From contig JAJETZ010000001.1 in NCBI GenBank assembly GCA_029784595.1, positions 313,645 through 377,644 of the forward strand: 64,000 bases of DNA. The letters are read 5' to 3'. Source of the DNA: Wolbachia endosymbiont of Meromenopon meropis. Its GTDB lineage: Bacteria; Pseudomonadota; Alphaproteobacteria; Rickettsiales; Anaplasmataceae. How positions within the stretch are numbered: the first letter of the stretch is position 1; each line of letters begins with the position of its first letter. The notes below the pieces were generated by a model, which was given only the letters and a program-made list of their open reading frames with translations, was not told the origin of the DNA and made no database searches. The translations under genes were made by a program, and so were the position numbers. Of the stretch, positions 20,160 through 31,065 are shown piece by piece.

Positions 20160-20181
20160 ATATATTAACTATATATTAACT
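20160..20181. repeat. 11-bp tandem duplication (x2)
   Basis: ATATATTAACT is repeated twice, perfect, between the hydrolase and the desulfurase genes. Confidence 0.75.
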
Positions 20182-20264
20182 TTACCGTTTTTACAACAAA
20201 CTTTTTATCATCTCAGATTGATTTATATGACTATTGCAATGAACAATAAAAGGTTTTATTAAAA

Positions 20265-21416
20265 ATGATAGATAAATCTTCAAATTCTTTTTTCTTAGAT
20301 ATTGATTATATATATGCTGATTATAATTCAACTTTTCCAATTCTCGAAAGTGTGAAAAAAAGTATATTGAAGGTTTTATCAAAGCAAATCTTGAATCCCT
20401 CATCATTACACAAAAAGGGACAAGAGGTGAGAAAAATCATTCAAGATGCAAGAAATAATGTTCGCGAGATTATTGGTGCTTTAGATGATAGAGAAGTGGT
20501 TTTTACATCAGGCGCAACTGAAGCAAATAATCTTGTCATGAAGGGAATAGTAGGATATCGGCATGTAATTTCAGCTGTGGAACATCATTCAATTCTAAAT
20601 TCTGCATATAATCCTATTATAATACCAGTTGACGAAGAAGGTGTTGTTGATCTTTTAGAACTAGAAAAAACTTTGAGCTCACTTAAAGAAGATAGAGTAC
20701 TAGTCTCAATAATGATGGCTAATAACGAAACTGGAGTTATTCAACCTGTTAAGGAGGCGGCTAAAATAGCGCATAAGTTTGGAGCAATCTTTCATACTGA
20801 TGCTGCTCAAAGCGTTGGAAAAATTAAAGTTAACATGGAAGATTTAGAAGTTGATTTATTAACTTTATCCGCTCATAAATTTGGTGGTATAGCGGGTAGT
20901 GGAGTTTTAATTTTCGACAAAAAGCTTACAATAAAGCCAATTATAACCGGTGGTAGACAAGAAAAAGGATTACGAGCTGGTACAGAAAATACTATTGCAA
21001 TAGTAGGTCTTTCTGCTGCATTACGTAATATTACATATCTTATATCAAAAATGAACAAAGTAAAGAAGTTGCGTGATCAATTGGAGTATGAATTGTTAAA
21101 TCTTGTTAAAGATGTCAAAATATTCGCTAAAAACTCTAAAAGACTACCAAATACAAGTCTAATTTATATGCCAAAAGTAAAAAGTGATGTGCAACTTATG
21201 CACTTTGATGCAAATAATATTGCAATTAGTAATGGCTCTGCATGCTCTTCTGGGAAAACTGAACCTTCACATGTCTTGCTTGCGATGGGCATAACAAAAG
21301 AAGAAGCGAAATGTTCGATTAGAGTCAGCATAGGTTTAAAAACTAAGCCAGAAGACGTAAAAAAAATAATAAACTGTTGGTATAATATCTATAAAATGTA
21401 TCATTCTAAAATATGA
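20265..21416 (+). CDS. Cysteine desulfurase (IscS/NifS-like, class V aminotransferase)
   Basis: This PLP enzyme removes sulfur from cysteine for Fe-S clusters or tRNA thiolation. The 383 residues contain TSGATEANNLV, the EHHSIL motif, ANNETGVIQP, HTDAAQSVGK, the PLP-lysine motif LSAHKFGG (Lys205), RAGTENTIAIVG and the catalytic Cys in SNGSACSSGK (Cys327) on the long mobile loop of group I enzymes. Rickettsiales commonly encode two group I desulfurases. The isc cluster (iscU, hscA/B) is absent here, so this is more likely the solitary second copy than the housekeeping IscS. Confidence 0.88.
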   Translation: MIDKSSNSFFLDIDYIYADYNSTFPILESVKKSILKVLSKQILNPSSLHKKGQEVRKIIQDARNNVREIIGALDDREVVFTSGATEANNLVMKGIVGYRHVISAVEHHSILNSAYNPIIIPVDEEGVVDLLELEKTLSSLKEDRVLVSIMMANNETGVIQPVKEAAKIAHKFGAIFHTDAAQSVGKIKVNMEDLEVDLLTLSAHKFGGIAGSGVLIFDKKLTIKPIITGGRQEKGLRAGTENTIAIVGLSAALRNITYLISKMNKVKKLRDQLEYELLNLVKDVKIFAKNSKRLPNTSLIYMPKVKSDVQLMHFDANNIAISNGSACSSGKTEPSHVLLAMGITKEEAKCSIRVSIGLKTKPEDVKKIINCWYNIYKMYHSKI

Positions 21417-22424
21417 TGCACAAAAACCTTACCTAAGATCGAATTAGCAATTAACTTTGTATTGCTTGTATCGTGTTTAAATTTTTTATGGCTTTATTTT
21501 TCTTGTTATGCTTAGAAAGCGCTCTATCAAGAGCATTATTAAAAATGCTATTTAACAAAAAAGTTTAGCTCTTCAATAAAAATATATATTTAAATATTTA
21601 AGTATATCTACATACATATCTACAAATGTTAAGTTTTTACAACTTCATTCAAAATCAACAAATTTAAAATCTCATCGTACTTTTTAATAAAAGCCGTCCA
21701 ATGTAAAATTTTAAAATCTAAAATCAAAATTGATTGAACTTAGAGATATACTATCAATTAGTATACTTTAAATTCTTATTTATCTTTATCGATAATGCTG
21801 ATACATAAACATACTTAATTGTTTTTGATAATTAATTAGTTTGCTAACTAACTTGTTTTCATGATTTTCTTTAAATATTAATAAAAACTATGGAATAAAT
21901 GTACAAAACGCAGATAAAATATAAGTCTCAAATTAGAGCATTGATAATAAAAGCTTTAATTATCATCTCAACGTTGCGCTGAATCTGTGTGCATTGATAT
22001 ATAAATAAGCTTCATCTTCTATCTTCTTGATTGAAGATCAAACATAATAAAATCGATAAAATTATATCATCTTAAACCCGACAAAATCAATTTAACGCAC
22101 TACACACACATTCTCTATAAAATTATAAATTTTATATCAATTAATTATTAATTAAATTAGTAAATGTATAATATTTTCAGTAAAGATTACATCTCTCTTA
22201 AAAAACTATTTTTAGTAAAGCTCTCTAATTAATCAAAAATATATTTCACAAGTGTTTATAAATTAATTATATATTTTGATATACTACTAAAACTGCTTTA
22301 AATACAAAGATTATTTCAATAAAGTAATTCGCGTCTAATTTGAATTAGAAATTTTTTACTAAATTATATAAAAACTCACTTTTGCTTCAACAATGAAGAG
22401 CTTTGGCATTTTTATATTTACACT

Positions 22425-22456
22425 ACTCTATATTTATACAACTCTATATTTATATA
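22425..22456. repeat. 16-bp tandem duplication (x2)
   Basis: ACTCTATATTTATACA is followed by a copy with one change near its end. Confidence 0.75.
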
Positions 22457-23400
22457 ACTCTTGTTTTTTTTGTTAACCTATCAATATCTCCCTACTAGAG
22501 ATAAATCATTCTTTTTTACTCATGCATCTTGAAATAGATCCAATATCTATGCAGGACTTATTTACTTTAATTTTTTCACATCGCTTGTGATCTGTTTTAC
22601 TATTTACTAGAAGTACAAAAATAAACGCTCATTCTTTTAAGTTGAAACTCTCATTTAGAATGAATACATAAAAATAATACAACCTATCCTCCAATATTAA
22701 TTATTGGGTTATTAATCATTAGATTATCTTACTATATTAGTAGTAATATAAATTTCGTGTCTCAGAATGCTAAAATAATTTTTACTTCTTTCCAATTATA
22801 AACATATGTTACAATTATACCGATTCTATCAATGTTCTTAAAATACTCACCGTTAAATGGCAATTTTATTCTAAATTGTCATATTTATTTCTCTAACATT
22901 AATTTTTAAATACTTTACTATCTCTAACATCTATACATGAATTACATTCAAATTCTTTAATAATTTTATTATTACTTATATATTTATATTTTTAAGTAAA
23001 CCAATATCGACATTGAACTTGATTTTTTTACATCATCTTCAGTAAGAGTATAAATATATGCGTATATATCTATTGATATGTTCATATTTACTCATAGACC
23101 TAGTTTTAACAATTAAATTTAACATTTCCAACTAAAAATTAGAAGCTTATTCTCTACAAATTACTTTAATTTTACTCATGTGAAATAAAGTTTTATTCCA
23201 AAGATTTATCTTTGCTCTAACTTAATATCCCAGTATCATTTTCTTACAAAGACATGTTTAAATTCTCTCCTACTTTCGTACAATGACTTGAGAAGTTTAA
23301 TTTTCTTAAGTTCCCTTTCACCTCTTTATTTAATAATATATATTAATAAAATATCAATTTTATGAAAGGCATGTATACATACATTAATCTTATTGATCTA

Positions 23401-23426
23401 AAAACGCAATGATAAAACGCAATGAT
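23401..23426. repeat. 13-bp tandem duplication (x2)
   Basis: AAAACGCAATGAT is repeated twice, perfect. Confidence 0.8.
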
Positions 23427-23776
23427 AATAACATTCATAACAAAATAATATCTGACACTTATCAATATAAAGCTATCAAAGCCGAATTTTTGATTCATAG
23501 AATTTGAATATAAATCACCAATTATTACAACAAATATCTTGATAAATTAAAATTTATTTTTCCATTATCCTTTCATGCAAATTAAAGCCAAATTTTATAT
23601 GGAGCAACGTCTCATAATAATACAAATCAGATATTTTTTAAATTTAAAGACTTTATCTACTTTAAAAACTTATCTACTGTAAAAACGAAACTAATATGCT
23701 TTAAACACAAGTTTACAAAACCTAAATTACTACCTATCCTATATACAATCAATTAGTAGTTTCAACTCTTGCATTT

Positions 23777-25582
23777 ATGCATAAAAGTTTTTTTACGAAG
23801 GTAATAGTTATAATTTTAGCTTGTTTATTGATATTTGTGGGGGTCAGTGATCTCATGTCAGATAATAATAAAAAAGAGGAAATAGCTAGGATTGGAAAAG
23901 AAGTTATAACACTTGATGAATATAAGTCTCTATACCAAAATTATGGAAAGCAAATTCTTGAATCTGATATTAGTGAAGAACAAACAAAAAGAATAAAATA
24001 TGATTTACTTAACGCTCTAATAGAACAAAAACTTTTGTTTAACCTGATAAGTGATTTAAAATTAGTAGTTGGAGAGGAATCTATAAAGGACTACATTAGT
24101 AATACTAAATACTTCCAAAACAATAAGGGCGAATTTGACAAAAGAAAATTTTATGAAACCTTAAATGCTTTGGACATGACGGAAAAAGAATATACAGAAA
24201 AACTAAGAAAAATTCTTCCTGCAATGATGTTTATAACTTCCTTATTTAAGGATAGTTATCCAATGACTTTTGGTGAAAAGATTGATGAGCAAATATACAA
24301 AAATCGCTACCAAACCAGAGTAGTTGATATTGTTAAAATAACTAAAAATGCTATTACAACTATTCCAAAGCCAAACGATCAAGTTTTACTTGATTTGTAT
24401 GAAAAAAATGAGTTACATTTTTATTCTCCAGAATATCGCATTGCACAGTGTGTTTTTTTAAATCGAAAACATTTTGAAGATCAAATTACCATCTCTGATG
24501 AAGAAGTAAATGATATGATAGAACATCAGAAACTTAAGGATCAAAGAGATGTATACAATTTAGTATTTAATTCCAAAAATGAAGCAGAATCTGCAAGAGA
24601 AGCATTTAAAAATGCTAATATGAGTTTAGATCAAATAGCAGAAAAGTTTTGCAAAACAAAGCTTGAAGAAACGAGAATAAATAATATAACCAAGAATTTT
24701 TTACAAGATGATATAGGAGAAAAAGTGTTTACTCTCAAAGCTGGTGAAGTGAGTGAAGTTCTAGAAAGTAGTTTTGGTTGGCACATAATAAAAGTGGAGA
24801 GTATACATGAAATTTCTCGAGAAGATCTAGCTGATTTAAAAAAAAACGTGAAATCAGCTCTAGTCAACCGAAAATCTTTTGAAAGAATCAATGATTTTAT
24901 AAATCAAGCAAATTATAGAATTTACAATGGTGCAACCATTAATGAAATATCAAATGAATATAATTTACCTGTACAAACTATCGGTCCAATAGATGCAAAT
25001 GGAATTGATCAAAATGGTAATAATCTAAAAATTTCTGATGATTTAGTTGCTTTTATCTTTTCTCGAAAAAAAGAACAGAAAAGTTATTTTAAGGGTATAG
25101 AAAACGCTGTTATTAGCGCAAAAATCATCGATATTATTCCACCAAAACTACAAAATTTTGAAAAAAGTAAAACTTCAGTAGAAGATCTTTGGCGTGATAA
25201 ATTTATAAAAGAACAAATGTTTAAAATTGCAAAGAAAATTGCGATTCAATTGAAAGAAAATAAAGATTTAAAAAAAAGTCAAGGTATAGAACTGATCAAA
25301 AATCAGCAAATTCACCGTAATGAAACAAATCAACAAAATTATCCTTCTTCTTTTATAGAAGAGATCTTTAATATGAAAATGATCGGGTTAGTAACAGATC
25401 CTATTCAATATAATAATGAATTTATGGTAGGCATTCTGAAAGAAATGTATTTGTCAAATGGTAAATTAAATACATTTGACACTGGGAAGCGTGCAATGCT
25501 ATCGCTAAAAGCGCAATTAATCAATTATTTAGAATTAAGATACAAAGTTGAAATTAATCATGCTATACTTAATAATATATGA
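23777..25582 (+). CDS. ppiD: PpiD-like periplasmic chaperone / peptidyl-prolyl isomerase
   Basis: The 601-residue protein is anchored by one N-terminal membrane helix (residues 8-25, VIVIILACLLIFVGV) and otherwise faces the periplasm. A SurA-N/PpiD-type helical domain covers about residues 35-200, and a parvulin-like domain about residues 250-345, with AEKFCKT, the VFTLKAGEVSEVL stretch and SSFGWHIIKVESI. PpiD assists newly secreted proteins at the Sec translocon. The size and single anchor fit PpiD rather than SurA, which has a cleaved signal. It stands alone. Confidence 0.82.
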   Translation: MHKSFFTKVIVIILACLLIFVGVSDLMSDNNKKEEIARIGKEVITLDEYKSLYQNYGKQILESDISEEQTKRIKYDLLNALIEQKLLFNLISDLKLVVGEESIKDYISNTKYFQNNKGEFDKRKFYETLNALDMTEKEYTEKLRKILPAMMFITSLFKDSYPMTFGEKIDEQIYKNRYQTRVVDIVKITKNAITTIPKPNDQVLLDLYEKNELHFYSPEYRIAQCVFLNRKHFEDQITISDEEVNDMIEHQKLKDQRDVYNLVFNSKNEAESAREAFKNANMSLDQIAEKFCKTKLEETRINNITKNFLQDDIGEKVFTLKAGEVSEVLESSFGWHIIKVESIHEISREDLADLKKNVKSALVNRKSFERINDFINQANYRIYNGATINEISNEYNLPVQTIGPIDANGIDQNGNNLKISDDLVAFIFSRKKEQKSYFKGIENAVISAKIIDIIPPKLQNFEKSKTSVEDLWRDKFIKEQMFKIAKKIAIQLKENKDLKKSQGIELIKNQQIHRNETNQQNYPSSFIEEIFNMKMIGLVTDPIQYNNEFMVGILKEMYLSNGKLNTFDTGKRAMLSLKAQLINYLELRYKVEINHAILNNI

Positions 25583-25939
25583 TATCAATCTTTGATTATC
25601 TTGAACATATTATATTTATTTTGATTTTAGCTTCTTCAATAATTTAAAAAAGAAATATTGGCAAAAACAATATACAAATATTGTGTTAAGTTTTAATATT
25701 TAAAATAGCTAAACTCAAAAAAACTTGAAATAAAAATATATAACTAAAGAATTAAATCTTAAGAATTTAGAATATTAAATTGAATAAAAAAAAGTTAGAT
25801 TTAAGATCTTTAAAAGAATTTAATTTTATATATTTGGACTTCAAAAAAGCAAACCCTCACAAAACACAAAAAATATTGTCTTGATATTAGCAAGTTAAAT
25901 GATTATATAGAGTTCCTATATAATGTAAGGAGGTCTGGT
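25583..25939. other. Gap before hsp20
   Basis: 357 A/T-rich bases without a gene; the promoter of hsp20 lies at the right end. Confidence 0.5.
25881..25909 (+). promoter_or_regulatory. Candidate promoter of hsp20
   Basis: TTGATA (25881-25886), a 17-bp spacer and TATATA (25904-25909) form a sigma-70-like promoter. The -35 sits in CTTGATA, which also resembles the sigma-32 CTTGAAA core, as would suit a heat-shock gene. The start site would lie about 25 bases before the strong TAAGGAGG ribosome-binding site. Confidence 0.45.
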
Positions 25940-26398
25940 ATGAGTGACATTATACGTTCAAACAAAACTAGCAATCGTGAAGATTTTACTTTGAGAGGAT
26001 TACAGAAAGCCGTTGATGAAATGTTCAATAGTTTTTTCACCGGCTGGGGGGGATCAGAGCTCACTAGAAGAGATGATAATATATTGCCAACTTGCGACTT
26101 TTATGAAACTGAAAACAATTACTGTCTATCGATGGAGTTGCCTGGCATTTTAAAAGAAGACGTGGACATTAGTATGTCAGGTGGTAACTTGATAGTAAAA
26201 GGTGAGAGAAAGCACGATACTGATTCAAAAGAAAAGCGATACTATCATCGAGAAAGATGTTTTGGCTCTTTCTACAGATCAATTCAACTCCCACCTAATA
26301 CGGATGTAGATAGAATATCTGCGGAGTTCTCAAATGGATTATTGCATATAAATATACCTAAATCTGAAAAACATACTAAAAAAATTGGTATAAAATAA
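25940..26398 (+). CDS. Small heat-shock protein (Hsp20/alpha-crystallin)
   Basis: This holdase chaperone binds unfolding proteins without ATP. The 152 residues consist of a short N-terminal arm with the pattern MFNSFFTGW, the alpha-crystallin domain from about residue 45 (CDFYETENNYCLSMELPG to the consensus FSNGLLHINIPK), and a C-terminal extension. An I-x-I type motif is just seen in the last residues (IGIK). The start is set by a full TAAGGAGG at 25926-25933, the best ribosome-binding site in the window. Confidence 0.95.
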   Translation: MSDIIRSNKTSNREDFTLRGLQKAVDEMFNSFFTGWGGSELTRRDDNILPTCDFYETENNYCLSMELPGILKEDVDISMSGGNLIVKGERKHDTDSKEKRYYHRERCFGSFYRSIQLPPNTDVDRISAEFSNGLLHINIPKSEKHTKKIGIK

Positions 26399-26405
26399 TT
26401 GTAAA

Positions 26406-26434
26406 ATAGCAGGTTCAGATTGGGAACCTGCTAT
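26406..26434 (+). terminator. Strong hairpin after hsp20
   Basis: A perfect 11-bp stem (26406-26416 with 26424-26434, ATAGCAGGTTC/GAACCTGCTAT) with a 7-base loop begins 8 bases past the stop. There is no T-run after it, so it could act as a transcript-end stabiliser rather than a classic intrinsic terminator. Confidence 0.6.
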
Positions 26435-26542
26435 AGCAACATCGCATACTTTTGTAACTTTTGATGTAAAAGTCATCCAATCCATCAAAATATTTTTTTA
26501 CATTTCGCTATATATTCCTCAACATATTATTTTTAAATACTA

Positions 26543-29011
26543 ATGATTATGGCTTTATTGATAGTTGAGTCACCCGCTAAGGCAAAAACAATAGGCAAAT
26601 ATCTAAGCAAAGAATTCAAAATAGCCGCCTCTTTTGGACATGTGAGAGATCTACCAGTAAAAAACGGTTCTGTTGATCCAGATAATGATTTTGCTATAAA
26701 ATACGAGATTATTAAGGGGGCAGAAAAACACATAAAAGAAATAGCAAAGGAAGCAACTAAAACATCAGATATATATCTCGCAACAGATCCAGATAGAGAA
26801 GGAGAAGCAATAGCTTGGAATATGATAGAGGTTCTAAAGGAAAAAAAAGCAATCAATGATAAAAGTCAAATTCATAGAATAGTCTTCAATGAAATAACAA
26901 AAAGGGCAGTACAAGATGCTATAAAAAACCCACGTGAGATAAACATGGATTTAGTGCGTGCACAACAAGCGCGAAGAGCCTTAGATTACTTAGTTGGATT
27001 TAATTTATCTCCACTTTTATGGACAAAATTATCTGGGAGTAAGTCCGCAGGACGAGTACAGTCTGTTGTGCTAAAACTCATATGTGAGAGAGAAAATGAA
27101 ATTAATAAGTTTATAACGCAAGAGTATTGGAATATAACAGTCGAGATGCAAAATAGCAAAAATGAAACTTTTTTTGCTATACTCAGCAATTATGACAATA
27201 AAAAACTAGAAAAATTTGATATTAAAAACAAAGATGAAGTAAAGAACTTAGTTGAAGAGATTAAATCAAGACAATACGCCGTAAAAGTTGTAGAACGAAA
27301 AAGAATCAAAAGAAATCCACTTCCTCCGTTCATTACCTCAACTCTTCAGCAGGATGCAGTAAATAAACTTTATTTTAATATAAAAAACGTTATGCGCATA
27401 GCGCAAAATTTGTATGAAGGTATTGATATTGGTGGCGAAACTGTTGGATTAATCACTTATATACGCACAGATGGATTTTATATTGCAGATGAAGCTATAA
27501 ATTCAATTAGAAAGTCAATTAAATCAATATATGGCGATAAATATCTACCAAAGCATCCTTATCAACATATAAAAAAAATTAAAAATTCTCAGGAGGCGCA
27601 TGAAGCAATTCGTCCAACTGATATAAATAGAACACCAGATAGTATTAAAGATTATTTAATACCTGAACAATTTAAATTGTATGATTTAATTTGGAAAAGA
27701 ACGATCGCAAGTCAAATGGAATCAGCGATCCTAGATCAATTAATATTTGAAATTAGTTCTTCTGATCAGAAGATAATTTTACGATCAAGTGAGTCTGGCA
27801 TATTTTTTGATGGATTTTATAAGGTTTATAGAGATGATACAAATGACAAAAATGAAAGTATGTTGCTGCCTGTTACTCTTATAAAAGAAAGTGAAGAATG
27901 CAGATTAATTTCTGTTAATCCAAAGCAGCATTTTACCCAATCACCACCACGTTATAATGAAGCAAGTATTGTTAAAAAAATGGAAGAAATTGGCATAGGT
28001 CGTCCGTCAACTTATGCAACAATGATTTCGGTATTACAAGAACGTGAATATGTTATATTAAATAATAAAAGATTTATTCCAAGTAGCCGTGGTAAGATAG
28101 TTACCATATTTCTAGAAACTTTTTTTCAACGTTTTATAGAGTATAATTTTACAGCGCAAATGGAGGAAAAACTTGATTTAATCTCAAATGGGCGTGCGAA
28201 CTGGAAAAAAGAACTAAGCTATTTTTGGGTTCCGTTTTTTAATCTTGTAAATTTCGTTAAAAGAATGACTCATGATGAGATTTTTAGTGAAATTCACAAT
28301 TTAGTAGTTGATTGGTTTTGCTCAGAAGAAGGGAAGAAAAAAATAGGCAAAAACTGTTTCAATTGCTCTAATGGCAAATTAAAATTAAATTTTGGAAAAA
28401 CAGGACTGTTCCTTGGATGCTCTAACTATCCTAAATGCAATCATACAGAAGAAATTATAAATAACGATGAAAATTCAGAATATCCAAAAAGTTTGGGTAT
28501 AGATGATGCAACATGGCAAAAAGTAATGATTAAAAAGGGTCCATTTGGGTTCTATTTAGAATTCGATAACAACAAATCAAAAAAGAAAAAAACAATTTCC
28601 ATACCAAAAGATATAAATGTTAATGATATTGATCTAAATACTGCTATTCAATTACTCTCCTTGCCGAAATTAGTTGGACAACATCCAGAAACCGGAAAAG
28701 AGATAAAAGTAGGATTTGGAAGATTTGGATATTATATTTTTTACGATGGTAGATACTTTTCATTTAAAAAAAACTTCAAGGAAGTGTTGAATACCCAATT
28801 AGACGAAGTTCTACAAATCATTGCAAAAAGTCCACATAAAAAAATAAAATCCATTGGTTTTAATAATAGAGGAGAAGAAATTTTTATTTATAGGAGAAAG
28901 TATGGATTTTATATAAAATGCGGTAGAATAAATGTTGCTCTGAACAAAAATGTAAATGTTGAGAGTTTAGATTTAAAAAAAGCTTTAGAGTTGATTAAGA
29001 ACAAGAAATAA
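26543..29011 (+). CDS. topA: DNA topoisomerase I
   Basis: This type IA enzyme relaxes negative supercoils. The 822 residues start with the Toprim domain (ALLIVESPAKAKTI; acidic DPDREGEAIAW), then the cleavage/strand-passage domains with the active-site Tyr306 in LITYIRTDG. A four-Cys zinc finger covers about residues 604-640 (NCFNCSN ... GCSNYPKC). Three small repeats with GPFGFYL, GRFGYYI and KYGFYI type cores then replace the other zinc fingers, as in alphaproteobacterial TopA. The start could be ATG 26543 or ATG 26549; neither has a clear ribosome-binding site. Confidence 0.96.
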   Translation: MIMALLIVESPAKAKTIGKYLSKEFKIAASFGHVRDLPVKNGSVDPDNDFAIKYEIIKGAEKHIKEIAKEATKTSDIYLATDPDREGEAIAWNMIEVLKEKKAINDKSQIHRIVFNEITKRAVQDAIKNPREINMDLVRAQQARRALDYLVGFNLSPLLWTKLSGSKSAGRVQSVVLKLICERENEINKFITQEYWNITVEMQNSKNETFFAILSNYDNKKLEKFDIKNKDEVKNLVEEIKSRQYAVKVVERKRIKRNPLPPFITSTLQQDAVNKLYFNIKNVMRIAQNLYEGIDIGGETVGLITYIRTDGFYIADEAINSIRKSIKSIYGDKYLPKHPYQHIKKIKNSQEAHEAIRPTDINRTPDSIKDYLIPEQFKLYDLIWKRTIASQMESAILDQLIFEISSSDQKIILRSSESGIFFDGFYKVYRDDTNDKNESMLLPVTLIKESEECRLISVNPKQHFTQSPPRYNEASIVKKMEEIGIGRPSTYATMISVLQEREYVILNNKRFIPSSRGKIVTIFLETFFQRFIEYNFTAQMEEKLDLISNGRANWKKELSYFWVPFFNLVNFVKRMTHDEIFSEIHNLVVDWFCSEEGKKKIGKNCFNCSNGKLKLNFGKTGLFLGCSNYPKCNHTEEIINNDENSEYPKSLGIDDATWQKVMIKKGPFGFYLEFDNNKSKKKKTISIPKDINVNDIDLNTAIQLLSLPKLVGQHPETGKEIKVGFGRFGYYIFYDGRYFSFKKNFKEVLNTQLDEVLQIIAKSPHKKIKSIGFNNRGEEIFIYRRKYGFYIKCGRINVALNKNVNVESLDLKKALELIKNKK

Positions 29012-29237
29012 ATGCTGCAATATGCATTGCGCAATTCACATAAATATTTATACTCTAGTTGAGTCGTCTTGCGCAAATTCAAAGAGTTGTAATACACTTG
29101 GCCATATTATCGGTATATACGTAAAGAAAAGTTGCTTTACAATTATCTAAAGAAAAGATGATGATCTTTGGGGGGTTTTTTATTTTTTCTAATTTTTAGT
29201 TGATCAATAGTTAACACTTTATAAAATCAATCCATCA

Positions 29238-30290
29238 TTATAGATGATTAATTATCATTACTTTAAATAGTGTACCCATATTTTCTGTTAATCTTAAATA
29301 TTGAGTAAAAATTTGATTTTTTTGTTCATCACTTGCATTTTTTATCAAAGTATGCATTCTCTCTCTTATACCAAAGAGATATAAAAATTCTCTTTGAGTT
29401 AAAGTCTTACAATTCAGATATTTCAACGAATCTCTCAAAGCTTTAAAATTCACAAGTGCCGTAATATCACTATTACCAATATTTTCAAGAAAATTATTAT
29501 ACTTGTGTTTCCTTAGCGATTGTAAAGTGCTTCTGTAATTAGGATACAAGTATCCATAATCTATTATTAGAATAGCTCCTTTGTTGCTATATATTGTTTT
29601 CTCAAGTTTTTTTAGCATTTTAATTCCAGCTAAACATATTTCTACTATTGCCCCGTTGAAGAGTTTTTTACTTATTGATTGAGCGGATAATACCTCTGAG
29701 ATATAGGATCTTCTCTTTTTTTCAATTATAGCGCTAATTACTTTAAATAAATCCCCATTATCTCGCTTCATTATTCTAATTTCATACCATTCTTCCTTGT
29801 GATACACAAACTGATCTATTGGAAGAGAGTCAAAGAATTCATTTGCTAAAATGATCGTTGATTCCTTTGGAAGACTATCGATATTTTCGTGCCATTTAAT
29901 ATCCAGGCCTTTTAACTTTTTTGCTTGTATCTCTTGCAGAAGAGAACTTATTTCCACTAAGTGGATCGATACCGAATTAAAAAAGTCATTGTATTTCCTA
30001 ACAACTCTTATTATATCATAAATGAGCGTTCCATTTCCTGGTCCTAATTCAACCAGAGAAAATTTTGATGGTTTCCCTAATTTTTTCCATATATCCATTA
30101 CCCATATCGCAATTATTTCACCAAATAGTTGACTGATTTCTGGCGCTGTAATAAAGTCACCATCTCGACCGAAAGGTGATTTATTCATATAGTAACCGTA
30201 CTGCTTATGATATAAAGTTGCATCCATAAAATCACTGATCGATATTGAACCTTGATTTTTATCAATTAACTTATGTATATAAGTTAGCAT
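29238..30290 (-). CDS. MidA/NDUFAF7-family SAM-dependent methyltransferase (DUF185)
   Basis: The family's mitochondrial member NDUFAF7 methylates an arginine of a complex I subunit and is needed for complex I assembly; alphaproteobacterial members are thought to do the same, and NADH dehydrogenase is a central Rickettsiales complex (inference). The 350 residues show YGYYMNKSPFGRDGDFITAPEISQLFGE, the SAM motif VELGPGNGTLIYDI, ANEFFDSLPIDQF and IIDYGYLYP, all characteristic. It is convergent with topA across a 226-base spacer that contains a G6-T6 tract. Confidence 0.9.
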   Translation of the reverse strand: MLTYIHKLIDKNQGSISISDFMDATLYHKQYGYYMNKSPFGRDGDFITAPEISQLFGEIIAIWVMDIWKKLGKPSKFSLVELGPGNGTLIYDIIRVVRKYNDFFNSVSIHLVEISSLLQEIQAKKLKGLDIKWHENIDSLPKESTIILANEFFDSLPIDQFVYHKEEWYEIRIMKRDNGDLFKVISAIIEKKRRSYISEVLSAQSISKKLFNGAIVEICLAGIKMLKKLEKTIYSNKGAILIIDYGYLYPNYRSTLQSLRKHKYNNFLENIGNSDITALVNFKALRDSLKYLNCKTLTQREFLYLFGIRERMHTLIKNASDEQKNQIFTQYLRLTENMGTLFKVMIINHL

Positions 30291-30373
30291 TATTCATAAA
30301 TGTTTAACTATAGCATTTGATAATATAAAGTATTAAAATACTTATATGTGTAGTATAAATATATTCAAGACCT

Positions 30374-30772
30374 GTGAATAATAGTACTTTAAATTTATAC
30401 AATCAATATATCAATCTCATAAATCATGAGGGTGGTGTTGAATACAAATTTGAAGAAGTTATCAAGTTTGCAGAAAATAAGATTATAGGAAACGATGGGT
30501 TAACTTTAGCAGAAGTATTTCGTACTTTAATTCAAATGTTAAATGGCAACTTAGAGTTAGTAAAAAAAGCGCTGATACATGCTAATGTTATGGCAAAGTA
30601 TGGAATGAAAGTAGCAAAAGAATCACAATTAAACAGAGCGGATGTTCTTCAGATTTCAGAAAATAAAAAGAATTTTATTAACAGACAAAATTTTACAAAA
30701 AAAACATTCTCCTCTATAAGTAGAGAGGACCAACTAAAAAGAAAAGCAGAGACTTTTTTTATTAATGGCTGA
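30374..30772 (+). CDS. Conserved hypothetical protein upstream of DUF2610 gene
   Basis: I do not recognise this with certainty. The 132-residue soluble, lysine/asparagine-rich helical protein has no signal or membrane helix. It starts at GTG 30374, since no ATG lies upstream in frame. The reading frame overlaps the DUF2610 gene by 8 bases, so the two are translationally coupled and probably work together. A small protein next to DUF2610 is a recurring Rickettsiales arrangement (possibly DUF5394), but I could not confirm the family name. Confidence 0.65.
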   Translation: MNNSTLNLYNQYINLINHEGGVEYKFEEVIKFAENKIIGNDGLTLAEVFRTLIQMLNGNLELVKKALIHANVMAKYGMKVAKESQLNRADVLQISENKKNFINRQNFTKKTFSSISREDQLKRKAETFFING

Positions 30773-31049
30773 TTTTATAAAAAAATTTACTGTACAGTGT
30801 AATTTCAAAGGTAAGAGCTTACCTTTTGCAATATATATTGGAAATCCAAAAAATAATACTCACCCTGTTCATTATCAAGATTCTTGGCTTATAAAAGAAC
30901 GTGGATGTAATATTCCCAGCAGAGTAAAAGAAAGCTTGCAAAAATTGCATAAACTATCTCAAGAAAATGGCATTTCTTTTCCAGAGCTATGCGCATACGC
31001 CATTACTATAGTAAATAGCATTAAAGGAAGAAGTAACAATAAAAAATAG
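30765..31049 (+). CDS. DUF2610 domain-containing protein
   Basis: This 94-residue protein of unknown function belongs to a family mostly confined to Rickettsiales. It shows the family pattern FTVQCNFKGKSLPFAIYIGNP, then HPVHYQDSWLIKERG, then RVKESLQKLHKLSQENGISF near the end. No signal peptide or membrane segment is seen. Its start overlaps the end of the preceding gene by 8 bases. The family is a useful marker that the window is rickettsial. Confidence 0.85.
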   Translation: MADFIKKFTVQCNFKGKSLPFAIYIGNPKNNTHPVHYQDSWLIKERGCNIPSRVKESLQKLHKLSQENGISFPELCAYAITIVNSIKGRSNNKK

Positions 31050-31065
31050 AGTTCAGCAAACCACT

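Larger units (their letters stand above)
21417..23776. other. 2.4-kb gap between the desulfurase and ppiD
   Basis: There is no intact gene. The minus strand at about 21451-21561 reads a 37-codon protein-like stretch (ending NLNTIQAIQS) without a start codon, possibly a remnant. Two tandem duplications are listed separately. The rest is A/T-rich with stops in all frames. Confidence 0.45.

Noticed and set aside
29154..29180. AAAGAT/ATCTTT hairpin followed by G6-T6 between topA and midA-like gene
   Set aside because: The stem is six A/T-rich pairs and the G-tract is outside it, so I do not call it a terminator.
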